64,000 nucleotides of DNA, taken from contig NZ_JAGINX010000001.1 of the NCBI RefSeq assembly GCF_017876395.1, positions 1,736,001 to 1,800,000 on the forward strand, read 5' to 3'. The first letter of the stretch is position 1. The number at the start of each line of letters is the position of its first letter. Of the stretch, positions 1 to 9,387 are shown one piece after another. The DNA is from Nesterenkonia lacusekhoensis (GTDB lineage Bacteria; Actinomycetota; Actinomycetes; Actinomycetales; Micrococcaceae). The translations under genes were made by a program, and so were the position numbers. The notes under the pieces were generated by a model. The model had not been told where the DNA came from. It did not search any database and saw only the letters and a list, made by a program, of their open reading frames with translations.

Positions 1-459
1 CTTGTTGACCACCAGGATCACCGGCAGGTTGGCGTTGAGCGCCTTGCGCAGCACGAAGCGTGTCTGCGGCAGCGGGCCCTCAGAGGCGTCGACCAGCAGC
101 ACGACGCCGTCCACCATGGACAGGCCGCGCTCGACCTCACCGCCGAAGTCGGCGTGGCCGGGGGTGTCGATGACGTTGATCGTCACCTGGTCCTGACCGG
201 CCTGCTCCTGAGCGTGAGGGCCGGAGTAGAACACCGTGGTGTTCTTGGCCAGGATGGTGATGCCCTTCTCCTTCTCCAGCTCGCCGGAGTCCATCACCCG
301 CTCTTCGTTCTCCCCGTGGCCGCCGTAGGCCTTGGTCTGGGTGAGCATGGCATCGACAAGGGTGGTCTTGCCGTGGTCGACGTGGGCGACGATGGCGACA
401 TTGCGCAGGTCCTGGCGCTCATCGGTGCCGGTCTGGGCCAGCGCAGCATCAGTGGTCAT
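1..459 (-). CDS. typA: Translational GTPase TypA/BipA, N-terminal part
   Basis: This is the first 153 codons of a ribosome-binding translational GTPase; the rest lies outside the window. Read on the minus strand from ATG at 459, the protein shows the P-loop [10 protein letters not shown] near residue 22, the switch-I threonine in GITI, the G3 motif [14 protein letters not shown] and the G4 motif VVNK at the cut edge. GGEVER after the G3 motif is typical of TypA/BipA and differs from EF-G and LepA. The family acts in 50S assembly and stress or low-temperature growth. A GGAAGG sequence about 11 bases upstream can serve as ribosome binding site, and a stem-loop lies further up in the leader. Confidence 0.93.
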   Translation of the reverse strand, partial: MTTDAALAQTGTDERQDLRNVAIVAHVDHGKTTLVDAMLTQTKAYGGHGENEERVMDSGELEKEKGITILAKNTTVFYSGPHAQEQAGQDQVTINVIDTPGHADFGGEVERGLSMVDGVVLLVDASEGPLPQTRFVLRKALNANLPVILVVNK

Positions 460-488
460 AGAAGAAGAAGCCTTCCGAAGATAGAGGT

Positions 489-521
489 GAGCGGGCGCCC
501 CTATGACAGGGACACCCGCTC
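489..521 (-). promoter_or_regulatory. Stem-loop in the typA leader
   Basis: A perfect interrupted hairpin: arms GAGCGGG/CCCGCTC, a symmetric 3-base internal loop (cgc/aca), then CCCT/AGGG around a 5-base loop. It lies 30 bases before the typA ATG on the minus strand and has no U-tract, so a leader structure or transcript-end hairpin is more likely than a classical terminator. The rest of the 460-741 gap shows only a weak plus-strand reading frame that I do not accept as a gene. Confidence 0.45.
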
Positions 522-741
522 AAGTGTACTGCGGTTCTGCAAATGCCTCAGCCGGCGGCGCCTTGCCCACCGGTGCCGGCGTCGTGGCAGGCTGTGGCCC
601 ACGGTGCCGAAGGCAAGAACTGGATCACCCTGGGCTCTTCCCGAGATATGGCGATTCAGGCCGATCTGCAGGCACAACTCGGGGCGATCCGAGAGAGCTT
701 GAAAACCGTCGGCCGCACCCTATCGACGTCTGCCACGCCGC

Positions 742-1773
742 TCAGCCGGCGGCGACCTCCTCGTTGGTGTCGGCGTAGTGGCAGGCCGCCTGCTGGGAGA
801 CCCCGGGGCGCTGGATCAGCTGGGGCTCCTCGACCTCGCAGAGCTCTGTGGCCTTCCAGCAGCGTGTGCGGAACCGACAGCCCGACGGCGGATCTGCCGG
901 GTTGGGCGGATCGCCCTTCAGCACGATCTGCTCGCGCTGTCCGCGCAGCGTGGGGTCCGGCACCGGGACCGCCGAGAGCAGCGCCTGAGTGTAGGGGTGG
1001 GCGGGGCCGGAGTAGATCTCCTCCTCCCGGCCCAGCTCAGCCAGCTTGCCCAGATACATGACGCCCACTCGGTCCGAGATGTGGCGGACCACAGAGAGGT
1101 CGTGAGCGATGAAGATGTAGCTGAGCCCGAACTTCTTCTGCAGGTCGTCCAACAGGTTCATCACCTGGGCCTGCACGGAGACATCCAAGGCCGAGACCGG
1201 CTCATCACAGATGATGACATCCGGGTTCAGCGCCAGCCCGCGGGCGATTCCGATGCGCTGACGCTGACCGCCGGAGAACTGGTGGGGATAACGGTTGATG
1301 TGCTCCGGATTCAGCCCCACGACCTCCAGCAGCTCCCTGACTCTGGCGCGGATCCCCTGGGCCGGCTTGGCGTCCGGGTGCAGCTTGAAGGGCTCGGCGA
1401 CGATGTCGCCCACGGACATACGAGGGTTCAGCGAAGTGTAGGGGTCCTGGAAGATGATCTGGATCTTCCGACGCAGCCGCCGCAGCTCCTCGCCGCGGAC
1501 CGAGAGGAAGTCCTGGCCGCGGAACTTCACCGAACCGGCGTCGGGCTCCTCCAAGCGCATCAGCAGCTTGGCCAGCGTCGACTTCCCGCAGCCGGACTCG
1601 CCCACGATACCCAAGGTCTCTCCCCTGCGCAGCTGGAAACTCACACCGTCCACAGCCTTCACCGCGCCGGTCTGGCGCTGGAAGACCACTCCCTGGCTGA
1701 TCGGGAAGTGCTTGACGAGGTCCTCGACCTCCAGCACTGTCTCTGCGTCCTCAAAGGGATCACGTGGACTCAT
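742..1773 (-). CDS. Oligopeptide/dipeptide ABC transporter ATPase (OppF/DppF type)
   Basis: This 343-residue cytoplasmic ATPase is the second of two ATP-binding subunits that drive uptake by a peptide or nickel-type importer. Walker A is GESGCGKST near residue 60, the ABC signature is [10 protein letters not shown], and Walker B is [12 protein letters not shown]. The C-terminus carries the oligopeptide-transporter extension with clustered cysteines ([15 protein letters not shown]), typical of OppD/OppF. The ATG at 1773 overlaps the end of the partner ATPase gene by 14 bases, so the two are likely translationally coupled. It is the last gene of the five-gene operon. Substrate cannot be read from the ATPase, so no Opp versus Dpp symbol is given. 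Confidence 0.93.
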   Translation of the reverse strand: MSPRDPFEDAETVLEVEDLVKHFPISQGVVFQRQTGAVKAVDGVSFQLRRGETLGIVGESGCGKSTLAKLLMRLEEPDAGSVKFRGQDFLSVRGEELRRLRRKIQIIFQDPYTSLNPRMSVGDIVAEPFKLHPDAKPAQGIRARVRELLEVVGLNPEHINRYPHQFSGGQRQRIGIARGLALNPDVIICDEPVSALDVSVQAQVMNLLDDLQKKFGLSYIFIAHDLSVVRHISDRVGVMYLGKLAELGREEEIYSGPAHPYTQALLSAVPVPDPTLRGQREQIVLKGDPPNPADPPSGCRFRTRCWKATELCEVEEPQLIQRPGVSQQAACHYADTNEEVAAG

Positions 1774-2800
1774 TCTGGGCCTCCTCGCTCATGGCATGGA
1801 TCTTCTCCGCATAGTGGCAGGCGGAGCGGTGCCCGGGGGCGATCTCGCGCAGTTCGGGTCGCTCCTCGCGGCACCGGTCCGTGGCGAATTCGCAGCGCGG
1901 GCTGAAGGGGCATCCCGGAGGCAGCTCCGTCAGGGACGGCGGCAGGCCTGGGATGGCCCGGAGCTTGCCTCCCTCGGCATCGATACGCGGGATCGAGTCC
2001 AACAGCCCCTTGGTATAGGGGTGGGCCGTGCGTGCATAGATGGTGTAGACGTCGGCGGATTCCATGACCCGGCCTGCATACATGACCGCGATCTCATCGG
2101 CCACGTCGGCCACCACACCCAGGTCATGGGTGATCAGGATCAGGCCCATCCGAGACTCCACCTGCAGATCCTGCAGGAGCTTCATCACCTGAGCTTGGAC
2201 GGTGACGTCCAGTGCAGTGGTGGGTTCGTCGGCGATGAGCACATCGGGGTCCAGGGAGATGGCCATGGCGATCATGATGCGTTGACGCATGCCCCCGGAG
2301 AACTGGTGGGGGAAGTCCCACACCCGCTTCTCCGCAGCAGGGATGCCCACCTTCTGCATCATCTCCACGGCCTTGGCCCGTGCGTTCTTCCGGTTCATCC
2401 CGAGGTGGACGCGGAACATCTCCGCGATCTGCCAACCCACCGGCAGCACCGGGTTCAGCGACGACAGCGCGTCCTGGAAGATCATCGAGATGTCCATCCC
2501 GCGCAGCTTCCGGCGCCTCTCCTCCGGCATCTGCAGCAGGTCCTCACCGCGGTAGAGGATCTCACCGCCGGCGATGTGGCCCGGGGGCATGTCCAGGATG
2601 CCCATGATGGTCTGGGCGGTCACCGATTTGCCGGAGCCGGACTCCCCCAGGATGGCCAGGGTCTTCCCGGCCTGGAGGGTGAAGTTCAGCCCGTTGATGG
2701 CTTGGGCGGTGCCGGCCTTGGTACGGAATTCGACCTGGAGGTCCCTGACCTCCAGCAGCGGGGCGCCGTGATCGGCGTCGGGTCGGATCTGAGCAGTCAT
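1760..2800 (-). CDS. Oligopeptide/dipeptide ABC transporter ATPase (OppD/DppD type)
   Basis: First ATPase subunit of the importer, about 346 residues from the ATG at 2800. An upstream in-frame ATG at 2851 would overlap the preceding permease gene by 44 bases and adds residues unlike the family, so 2800 is preferred. Walker A is GESGSGKSV, the signature is [10 protein letters not shown], Walker B is [12 protein letters not shown], and the cysteine-containing tail [15 protein letters not shown] is the usual OppD/OppF C-terminal extension. It would pair with the following ATPase as a heterodimer under the two permeases encoded just upstream. Confidence 0.93.
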   Translation of the reverse strand: MTAQIRPDADHGAPLLEVRDLQVEFRTKAGTAQAINGLNFTLQAGKTLAILGESGSGKSVTAQTIMGILDMPPGHIAGGEILYRGEDLLQMPEERRRKLRGMDISMIFQDALSSLNPVLPVGWQIAEMFRVHLGMNRKNARAKAVEMMQKVGIPAAEKRVWDFPHQFSGGMRQRIMIAMAISLDPDVLIADEPTTALDVTVQAQVMKLLQDLQVESRMGLILITHDLGVVADVADEIAVMYAGRVMESADVYTIYARTAHPYTKGLLDSIPRIDAEGGKLRAIPGLPPSLTELPPGCPFSPRCEFATDRCREERPELREIAPGHRSACHYAEKIHAMSEEAQNEST

Positions 2801-2807
2801 GACCGCC

Positions 2808-3761
2808 TCACTTCTTCTTCGACTTGGGGTCGATGGCGTCCCTGATCGCATCGCCCAGCGTCATGAAGGCGAAGACGGTGATTCCCACAAAGATCAGTGG
2901 GAAGACGATCAGGTGGGGGAACTGCTGCAGATAGGGCTGGGCGTCCTGAAGCTGCAGGCCCCAGGAGATGGACGGCAGCTGAAGTCCCACGCCCAGGAAG
3001 GTCAGCGTCGCCTCAGCACCGATGATGATACCCACGAAGACCGTGGCATATCCGATCACCGGGCCCAACGAATTCGGCAGGATGTGGCGACGCATGATCG
3101 TGACATGGCCTGCTCCCAACGCACGGGCGGCCATCACATACTCGGAATTGACCACGGAGAGGACCGAGCCACGCATCAGGCGCGCCATCGTGGGCCAGGT
3201 GAACACGATCAGCACCGTCGAGACCTCTGCCACCCCGCGATCCTCGATCACGTTGAGGAAGACCAGCGCGGCCAGGATGTAGGGGATGGCGAAGATCATG
3301 TCGGTGAAGCGCGAAATCACCGCATCGACCCATGAACGGAAGTAGCCGGCCAGCAGACCCAGCACGATGGCGATGGCCAACACGCCGGCGGAGACCAGGA
3401 AGCCGATGGCGATCGAATTGCGCGCGCCATGGATCACTCGGGTGTAGTAGTCACAGCCTTGGATGTCCGTGCCGAACCAGTGCTCGGCTGATGGAGTCTG
3501 CCGGCTGCGGCTCAGCAGGCACTCGCGAGGGTCTGTGTTCGTGAACAGCTGAGGGAAGATCGCCATGGCCAGCAGGATCAGCAGCAGGATGGCGGAGAAG
3601 ACGAACCAGGGATTCCGGCGCAGCGAGCGCCAGGCATCGACCCAGAGGCTCGCCTCGGCATCCTTGGTGCGGGCCGACGTCGCAGCCTCGGTCGCCTCAC
3701 CTGCGCTGAGCAGCGTCTCTCCCTTGTCCGGGCGGTAGCGGCTGTCTTTGTTCTCACTCAT
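2808..3761 (-). CDS. Peptide ABC transporter permease (OppC/DppC type)
   Basis: A 317-residue inner-membrane permease with an approximately 90-residue hydrophilic N-terminal region and then five or six membrane segments. A membrane anchor (WFVFSAILLLILLAMAIFP) precedes an OppC-type periplasmic stretch ending in HWFGTDIQGCDYYTRVIHGA, and the ATPase-contact loop is seen as ARALGAGHVTIMRRHILPN (the EAA loop). The start codon lies 8 bases inside the upstream permease gene, so translation is probably coupled. With the OppB-type partner it forms the translocation pore. Length and topology are normal for the family. Confidence 0.93.
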   Translation of the reverse strand: MSENKDSRYRPDKGETLLSAGEATEAATSARTKDAEASLWVDAWRSLRRNPWFVFSAILLLILLAMAIFPQLFTNTDPRECLLSRSRQTPSAEHWFGTDIQGCDYYTRVIHGARNSIAIGFLVSAGVLAIAIVLGLLAGYFRSWVDAVISRFTDMIFAIPYILAALVFLNVIEDRGVAEVSTVLIVFTWPTMARLMRGSVLSVVNSEYVMAARALGAGHVTIMRRHILPNSLGPVIGYATVFVGIIIGAEATLTFLGVGLQLPSISWGLQLQDAQPYLQQFPHLIVFPLIFVGITVFAFMTLGDAIRDAIDPKSKKK

Positions 3762-4680
3762 AGCGGATCCTTGGGTCGAGCAGGCCGTAGAGCAGGTCCA
3801 CGATCAGGTTGATCACCACGAAGAACAGCACCATCAGGGTCACGATGCCGACGACGACGGTGCCCTCCTGGCCCTGGATGGAGCGGAAGACCTGTTCACC
3901 GATTCCGGGCAGGTTGAAGATCGTCTCCACCACGATGGTGCCTCCCATCATGGTCGCCAGATCGGCGCCCATGAAGGTCACGACGGGGATCATGGAGTTC
4001 CGCATGCCGTGACGGCCGATCACGCGGCTGCGGGTCAGCCCCTTGGCCGTAGCGGTGCGCACGTAGTCGGACTGCAGCGCTTCGAGCAGCTCGCTGCGCA
4101 GCAGTCGGGCGATCATGCAGGTGGAGACCGCTGCCATGGAAAGCCCGGGCAGGATGAAGCTGTAGAGCCCGTCACCGGCTCCCGCGATCGGGAACCAGCC
4201 GAGGTTCAGGCCGAAGGCCAACTGGAGCAGGAACGCGATCGCGATCGTGGGAAGGGCCACCACCACAACGGTGGAGACCTGCACGAGACGGTCGATGAAA
4301 CGGTCCTTGTAGATGGCGGCCAGCAGGCCGGCGATGACGCCGAGAACGCCCTGGATCACGAAGGTGACAGCTGCCAGCTGCAGGGTCACGGGCAGGCGCT
4401 GCTCGATGATGTCGAGCACAGGCCGACCCTGGAAGGTCGTCCCGAAGTCGCCGGCGGTGAAGACGCCCCACAGATACTTGCCGTACTGCAGGAGGAACGG
4501 GTCATCGAGGTTGTACTGCTCTCGAAGCGTCGCTTGGACTGCTTCACTCATCGGCCGGTCCCCTCCCAGCGCCCGGATCGGGTCACCGGGCATGAGGAAG
4601 ACCATCGCGTACACCACCAGGGTGGAGATGATGACGACGGGGATGAACTGGAGCAGACGCCGAATGATGTAACGGGTCAT
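3754..4680 (-). CDS. Peptide ABC transporter permease (OppB/DppB type)
   Basis: A 308-residue permease starting MTRYIIRRLLQFIPVV, the usual OppB/DppB opening: a short basic N-terminus running straight into the first membrane helix. The motif MPGDPIRALGGD follows the first helix and the EAA loop is near YVRTATAKGLTRSRVIGRH. Around six membrane segments are visible. It is the first permease after the substrate-binding lipoprotein; the two are separated by a 126-base gap with a strong hairpin that would allow more binding protein than permease to be made. Confidence 0.93.
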   Translation of the reverse strand: MTRYIIRRLLQFIPVVIISTLVVYAMVFLMPGDPIRALGGDRPMSEAVQATLREQYNLDDPFLLQYGKYLWGVFTAGDFGTTFQGRPVLDIIEQRLPVTLQLAAVTFVIQGVLGVIAGLLAAIYKDRFIDRLVQVSTVVVVALPTIAIAFLLQLAFGLNLGWFPIAGAGDGLYSFILPGLSMAAVSTCMIARLLRSELLEALQSDYVRTATAKGLTRSRVIGRHGMRNSMIPVVTFMGADLATMMGGTIVVETIFNLPGIGEQVFRSIQGQEGTVVVGIVTLMVLFFVVINLIVDLLYGLLDPRIRYE

Positions 4681-4751
4681 TGGTGTCCTTGGGTGGGTGT
4701 GCTGCTTGTCACCATAGTAGGCGGCAGGAAGAGGGGGTCCCTGACAGCGAG

Positions 4752-4795
4752 GAAGGGCGCGGCCCGCACCGACTGGGTGCTGGGCCGCGCCCTTC
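4752..4795 (-). terminator. Intra-operon hairpin after the binding-protein gene
   Basis: Arms GAAGGGCGCGGCCC (4752-4765) and GGGCCGCGCCCTTC (4782-4795) pair perfectly over 14 bp around a 16-base loop, just 3' of the lipoprotein gene. No clear U-tract follows. Such hairpins after the binding-protein gene of ABC operons commonly stabilise the upstream mRNA and attenuate transcription of the permease genes; that role here is inferred. Confidence 0.75.
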
Positions 4796-4806
4796 GTCGA
4801 GGAGGC

Positions 4807-6417
4807 TCAGCTCTCGCTGGTCTCGATCTTCCACAGGTGAGTGAGCGTGTTGCCCTCACCCATCTGAATGGAGTCACCGACGATGTTGTCCGAGTAGGCC
4901 ACGTGGTAGGTGGAGAACCACATCGGGATGACCGGCATCTCCTCCAGCAGGATGTCTTCGGCCTGCTGGTACAGCTCAGAAGCCTCATCCGGCTCGACGG
5001 CCGCGTTGGCCTCGGAGATCAGGTTGTCGAACTCCTCGTCAGAGAATCCGGTGTAGTTCGAGGACTGATCCGTGGTGTAGATCGGCTCCAGTGCGTACTG
5101 CGCGTTGGGGTAGGAGATGGTCCAACCCAGGCGGAACGGACCGGTGACTTCCTCAGTGTCGTGCAGATCCAGGTACTGGGCGAACTCCATGGACTCGAAG
5201 GTCACGTCCTCGATGCCGAGGTTCTGCCTCCACTGGTTGGCCACAGCTTCGGTCCAGTCCTCATGACCGGCACCGGAGTTGAAGTACACGGTCAGCTCGG
5301 AGGGCCCGCCTGCTTCCTCATAGAGGTCGGCTGCCTCGTCCGGGTTGAACTCACAGGACTCGCAGACACCGTCGCGCCCCTCAGGGAGGAACTCGGGAAT
5401 GATGCTGGTGGCCTCGGTCTGAGCGCCGTTGAAGATGCTGTCGATGATCTCTTCCCGGTCGATAGCCATGGAGAGCGCCCGGCGCACGTCCACGTCCTGG
5501 AACTCCTCCTGGTACAGCGGGAAGCCCAGGTAGCTGAAGGATCCGGTGTCGAAGGAGGTCCAGTTCTCACCGAAGTCGCCCTCCAACGTGGTCAGACGGT
5601 TCGGGGGCACCGAGTCGAGGATGTCGAGGCTGCCGGACTGTACGTCCATGTAGGCAGTGTCGATGTCGGAGTAGATGTGCCACTCGAGACGCTGAGGCAG
5701 CCCGGGCTCCTCACCGGCGTAGTCGTCGTAGCGCTCGACGGCGATCTGGACGTCATGCTCCCACTCGCCGTCCATCTGGTACCGGCCGTTTCCGATGGGT
5801 GCCGAGCTGAATGCCTCGATGTCTTCGAAGGCCTCCTGCGGCATCGGGAAGAACGCGCTGTAGGTGAGCATGTCCGGCAGCGGGGAGAACGGCTCAGTCA
5901 GCTCGATCTCCAGAGTGTGGTCATCGACAGCACGGACGCCTTCCATCTCATCGGCGTCACCGTCGACCACCTCCTGGTAGCCGAGGAAGTTGTCGAAGAA
6001 GTTGGCGCTCTGCTGCGCGTTCTCCGGGTCCACTGCCCAGTTGAAGGTGTCCACGAAGGTCTGGGCGGTGACCTCCTCGCCGTTGTGGAAGGTCCACCCC
6101 TCCCCCAGCTCGAAGGTCCAGGTCACGTTGTCCTCGGTGTCCCAGGACTCCGCGACGCCCGGAATGGGCTCATAGGTCTCCGTGTCCGCCTGGACCAGGC
6201 CGGTGAAGACATGCTCCAGAACCCAGGAGCCGCACACTTCAGTGGTGTTGGCCGGAACCAGGGGGTTCTGGGGTTCACAGTTGTAGGCAGTGATGGTTCC
6301 GCCTTCGCCGGAGGCCTCACCGTCACCGCCGTCTCCGCCTCCACAGGCGGAGAGAGTCAGCGCGCCGAGGGCCATGGAGGCCACAGCGGCACGGCGCCAG
6401 GTAGTTGTCCGAGCCAT
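4807..6417 (-). CDS. Peptide ABC transporter substrate-binding lipoprotein
   Basis: A 536-residue extracellular solute-binding protein of family 5 (OppA/DppA/NikA type). The ATG at 6417 is chosen because GAGGAG sits 7-8 bases upstream and MARTTTWRRAAV starts a typical lipoprotein signal ending in LTLSAC, with a glycine/acidic linker after the lipidated Cys. An upstream in-frame ATG at 6660 would add about 80 atypical residues. The mature protein is strongly acidic, as expected in a salt-adapted organism. It binds the ligand outside the membrane and feeds the OppB/OppC-type permeases downstream. The ligand (peptide, nickel chelate or other) cannot be assigned from sequence alone. Confidence 0.92.
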   Translation of the reverse strand: MARTTTWRRAAVASMALGALTLSACGGGDGGDGEASGEGGTITAYNCEPQNPLVPANTTEVCGSWVLEHVFTGLVQADTETYEPIPGVAESWDTEDNVTWTFELGEGWTFHNGEEVTAQTFVDTFNWAVDPENAQQSANFFDNFLGYQEVVDGDADEMEGVRAVDDHTLEIELTEPFSPLPDMLTYSAFFPMPQEAFEDIEAFSSAPIGNGRYQMDGEWEHDVQIAVERYDDYAGEEPGLPQRLEWHIYSDIDTAYMDVQSGSLDILDSVPPNRLTTLEGDFGENWTSFDTGSFSYLGFPLYQEEFQDVDVRRALSMAIDREEIIDSIFNGAQTEATSIIPEFLPEGRDGVCESCEFNPDEAADLYEEAGGPSELTVYFNSGAGHEDWTEAVANQWRQNLGIEDVTFESMEFAQYLDLHDTEEVTGPFRLGWTISYPNAQYALEPIYTTDQSSNYTGFSDEEFDNLISEANAAVEPDEASELYQQAEDILLEEMPVIPMWFSTYHVAYSDNIVGDSIQMGEGNTLTHLWKIETSES

Positions 6418-6873
6418 ATGAGTTTTCTCCTCAGAAAAGGTGCGAATTCTCGGTGCCGCAACACTCCCCTGCACTGCCTGAGACAGCCTCCACCGGGTGA
6501 GACATACGACACCTTGAGATGTGCGACCCATCCTAGGACTCCTCCCACCTCCGGATGCCGGGAAACGAGTCTTCAGGAAAATCGTTATCCCTGCGTGACG
6601 TGGATCACATGCACGGTCGGCCCCATTAACTCGTTGCGCAGGGCAACTAACTCGAAACACAGCCTGAAGCTCATCTGAAAGAGATCTTTCAGGATGAAGG
6701 CCGAATTTTCAGCACTTCGGGAGCTTCTGGGCGAATGCCACAAACCCTGTGATCACTTCGGCGATGGGACTGCCGGGCCATGAGATCGAAACCTGACTGT
6801 TACACAGCTCCGCTCAAAGCACGTCCGAGGAATCTCAAATCTTGAAAGCTTGCACCGTTATTATGACGTAATA
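6418..6873. promoter_or_regulatory. Upstream region of the peptide transporter operon with two dyads
   Basis: 456 bases without a convincing gene. Its 6600-6880 part is AT-richer than the surroundings. CTGAAAGA-GA-TCTTTCAG (6675-6692) is an 18-base dyad with perfect 8-bp arms, and CGTAATATTACG (6867-6878) is a perfect 12-bp palindrome that overlaps the stop codon of the ArsR-type regulator gene. Both are plausible operators for the regulator encoded next door. No convincing -35/-10 pair could be assigned. Confidence 0.5.
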
Positions 6874-7455
6874 TTACGCTCGGCGGTCGTCGATGACAGA
6901 GACAAAATAGTGCAGACGCTCAACCTCCGACCCTTCCGGGGACTGCATCGACAGCAGAGTGAACTCCTCGATGAGCGCATACAGACGCTGTTTGAAATCC
7001 TCCGCCTGCGCTTCGCTCAACGTCAGCAGACTCGAGGAGATCACTGGATAGCGCTTCGAATGCTGCGGGCCCCGGTCCTGTGCTCGCCGTCTGACCTCGG
7101 CCGCCACGCGCTGTCGCATGGCCTCGATATGAGCAGTGACCAATGCGTTCTCCGACTGGGCCTGCGGATCGAACCCGGCGACCCGGATAGTGCCGGCCAC
7201 GGCTTGCCAGTATGTGCTGCGCCCGTCTCCCTCCTGCTGGACCCGACGGACGAAACCATGCTTTTCCAGCTCCCGAAGGTGATAGCTCATGGACGATGCG
7301 GAAACCCCGCACACCCCGGCCAGTTCAGTCCCTGTGTAGACACGATGGGTGGCATAGAGCTCATCGAGAGCCGCCATACGAACCTCATGCGCCATGGCTC
7401 GGATGGCGTGGATGTCTTCGATCGTCACGTACCGGGGCATCTCTTCAGCATTCAC
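6874..7455 (-). CDS. ArsR-type winged-helix transcriptional regulator
   Basis: A 193-residue DNA-binding protein. Residues about 10-75 form an ArsR/HTH_20 winged helix: AHEVRMAALDELYA, then the recognition helix GVSASSMSYHLRELEKHGFV, then the wing EGDGRSTYWQA. There is no CxC metal-binding motif, so it is not a classical metal sensor. The C-terminal 110 residues look helical and acidic and could form the dimer or effector domain. The start is GTG at 7455 or ATG at 7440; TACACT at 7462-7467 places a possible -10 box six bases before the GTG, which would make the transcript leaderless. Its position before the transporter operon, in the same direction, suggests it controls peptide uptake. Confidence 0.8.
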   Translation of the reverse strand: MNAEEMPRYVTIEDIHAIRAMAHEVRMAALDELYATHRVYTGTELAGVCGVSASSMSYHLRELEKHGFVRRVQQEGDGRSTYWQAVAGTIRVAGFDPQAQSENALVTAHIEAMRQRVAAEVRRRAQDRGPQHSKRYPVISSSLLTLSEAQAEDFKQRLYALIEEFTLLSMQSPEGSEVERLHYFVSVIDDRRA

Positions 7456-7474
7456 CCCAGCAGTGTAGAACTGT

Positions 7475-8704
7475 TCAGCGGCGCCAGACGTCGTCGGGGT
7501 CGGAGGTCTCCCCCTCGGTCAGGCGCAGCGCCTGAGCCTGGGCGACCAGCTCCTCATACTTCTTGTTCTTCTTGACCGCACCCTTGGTCTCCCGCGGCGA
7601 CAGCATGAGGGTCCGCTCCGCCTCGATGCCGGCCTGCAGCTGACGGCCGCGCTCCAGCTCGGCGTCGAGCTCTGCGCCGAAGAGCAGGACCATATTCATG
7701 ATGTAGATCCAGAACAGGAAGACGATCACGCTGGCCAGCGAGCCGTAGGTGGCGTCGTAGCTGGCGAAGTGCATCACGTAGAAGGCCACGCCGCCGGTGG
7801 CAGCGATCATCACCAAGATCGTGATCAGCGCACCCGCGGAGATCCACTTGGCTCCGGGCTGGCGGATGTTCGGGGTGCAGTAGTAGAGCAGGGCGACCCC
7901 GAGCGCGGCGACGAGGATCAGCACGAACGGTGTGGACCAGTTCCAGATGGTCACCGCGGCATCGCCCAGACCGATGACATGACCGATGGACGCTGCGATC
8001 GGACCGGATATCACCAGCACCAGGGCGGCCGAGGCCACCAGCGCGATCAGCGCCACGGTCACCGCATAGAGCAGCGGACGCAGCTGGATGAAGGAGCGTC
8101 CCTCATCCACTTCCACAATTCGGTTGATGGCCCGGGAGAAGGCGTTCACAAAGTTCGACGCCGTCCACATGGCCAGCAGGATGCCGATGGCCAGGCCGAT
8201 GCCGGCACCGTCGGCAGCGGTGATGTTGCCGACCACCATCTCCACCGTCTCCATGACGTCAGGATCGCCGTCGGTCATATCGTCGACCATGTCCACGAAG
8301 AACTGAGTGGTGCGTTCGGCCTCCCCCACCAGGGAGAGCAGCGAGACCAGCGCGATCAGCGCAGGAAACACCGAGAGCACCGCGTAGTAGGTCAGGCCGG
8401 CGGCCAGGTCGCTGCACTGGTCACGGCCGAACTCTGAGAGCGCGCGCTTGAAGCTGTACTTCCAGGTGGCCCCGGTCAGCTTCAGCGGGGACGAGGCTTT
8501 GGACTCGTCGCGCTGCTCGCCGCCGTCCTCGGCGTACTCCTGCCGCTGACGGGTCTTGACCATATAGGGCTGGTCGGCAGCTGCTGAGACCGTCCCGGGC
8601 CGGGAGGCGTCCTCATAGGTGGCCGTCTCATCGAAGATGTCGTGCTCCTCGACGTCGTGCTCACGGGCGCTGTAGGGCTTCAGTCCGTCGGCTTCAGAGC
8701 TCAT
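7475..8704 (-). CDS. YihY/BrkB-family membrane protein
   Basis: A 409-residue integral membrane protein of the YihY/virulence factor BrkB family. An acidic cytoplasmic N-terminus of about 95 residues leads to the family signature around SEFGRDQCSDLAAGLTYYAVLSVFPALI, and six hydrophobic segments follow. The C-terminal tail is charged, with KGAVKKNKKYEEL. The molecular function of the family is not established; older claims that it is ribonuclease BN are wrong. It stands alone between the regulator and the Mrp operon, 20 bases upstream of the regulator gene on the same strand. Confidence 0.9.
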   Translation of the reverse strand: MSSEADGLKPYSAREHDVEEHDIFDETATYEDASRPGTVSAAADQPYMVKTRQRQEYAEDGGEQRDESKASSPLKLTGATWKYSFKRALSEFGRDQCSDLAAGLTYYAVLSVFPALIALVSLLSLVGEAERTTQFFVDMVDDMTDGDPDVMETVEMVVGNITAADGAGIGLAIGILLAMWTASNFVNAFSRAINRIVEVDEGRSFIQLRPLLYAVTVALIALVASAALVLVISGPIAASIGHVIGLGDAAVTIWNWSTPFVLILVAALGVALLYYCTPNIRQPGAKWISAGALITILVMIAATGGVAFYVMHFASYDATYGSLASVIVFLFWIYIMNMVLLFGAELDAELERGRQLQAGIEAERTLMLSPRETKGAVKKNKKYEELVAQAQALRLTEGETSDPDDVWRR

Positions 8705-8776
8705 GCCTGACAGCCTAGCGCCCGAAAACCCCCGCGTCAGTGGTCAGAGCGACCTATCTTCCACCGAACCCGCAAA

Positions 8777-9121
8777 TCAGCCGCGCTTGGTCAGCGCCAG
8801 CTCGTCGGTGTGGGTGATCTCCGCGGGTGCGTAGTTGTTCAGGTAGCCGGAGCGAGCGATGGCCATCGAACCCACTGCCGAGGTCAGCAGCTGGGCGACG
8901 ATCGCGATCAGCGCCTTGATCAGGTTGATCATGGAAAAGTCCATCAGCAGCGCGCCGAAGACGATCGAAGCGACGCCCAGACCGGCCGAGGTGCCCACCG
9001 CCGAGGCACGCAGGTACAGATCAGGCAGCCGGAACAGGCCGATCGCCGAGACGATGATCGTGAAGATCCCCAGGAAGATGAAGACCAGCCCTGCCCCGTG
9101 CAGGATGTTCTCGATGCCCAT
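8777..9121 (-). CDS. mrpG: Na+/H+ antiporter subunit G
   Basis: Last gene of the Mrp operon, 114 residues, with three predicted membrane helices (GLVFIFLGIFTIIVSAIGLF, LGVASIVFGALLMD and LIKALIAIVAQLLTSAVGS). The motif GLFRLPDLYLRASAVG is the MnhG/PhaG signature. MrpG is a small subunit required for assembly of the multi-subunit antiporter. Its ATG abuts the stop of mrpF, sharing one base. The protein is of ordinary length for the family. Confidence 0.94.
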   Translation of the reverse strand: MGIENILHGAGLVFIFLGIFTIIVSAIGLFRLPDLYLRASAVGTSAGLGVASIVFGALLMDFSMINLIKALIAIVAQLLTSAVGSMAIARSGYLNNYAPAEITHTDELALTKRG

Positions 9122-9387
9122 CAGCGACGACCTCCCGATCCCAGACGTGCCATAGAGATGGCGGCCATGAAGCCCAGCAGCGTGGCGATGAGGATGATGT
9201 CGAACAGCGCCTCGATCTCAGTGCGCAGTCCGATCAGAGCCAGGAACCCGATGGTGGCGAAGAAGATCAGATCCGCCGCCACCGCACGGTCTGAGGTGCG
9301 CGGTCCCAGGTAGGCGCGCACACCGGCGACCACCATGCCGATGGCCAGCAGGAGCAGAGCGACCTCGAGTGTCCATTCAGAGATCAT
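9121..9387 (-). CDS. mrpF: Na+/H+ antiporter subunit F
   Basis: An 88-residue membrane protein with three helices. RTSDRAVAADLIFFATIGFLA contains the conserved acidic residue (DRAVAADL) diagnostic of MrpF/PhaF. It overlaps mrpE by 4 bases and shares one base with mrpG, so all three are probably translated in a coupled way. It forms part of the membrane assembly with MrpE and MrpG. Confidence 0.94.
   Translation of the reverse strand: MISEWTLEVALLLLAIGMVVAGVRAYLGPRTSDRAVAADLIFFATIGFLALIGLRTEIEALFDIILIATLLGFMAAISMARLGSGGRR

Noticed and set aside
543..742. Plus-strand reading frame in the typA-ABC gap with a protein-like stretch (GKNWITLGSSRDMAIQADLQ).
   Set aside because: No ribosome binding site, weaker third-base GC than neighbours, and the frame runs into the antisense of the ABC gene. 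Could be a decayed fragment but is not supported as a gene.
3748..6678. A 976-codon plus-strand ORF.
   Set aside because: It is antisense to the permease and binding-protein genes; His/Gly/Asp-rich composition is typical of a GC-rich shadow frame.
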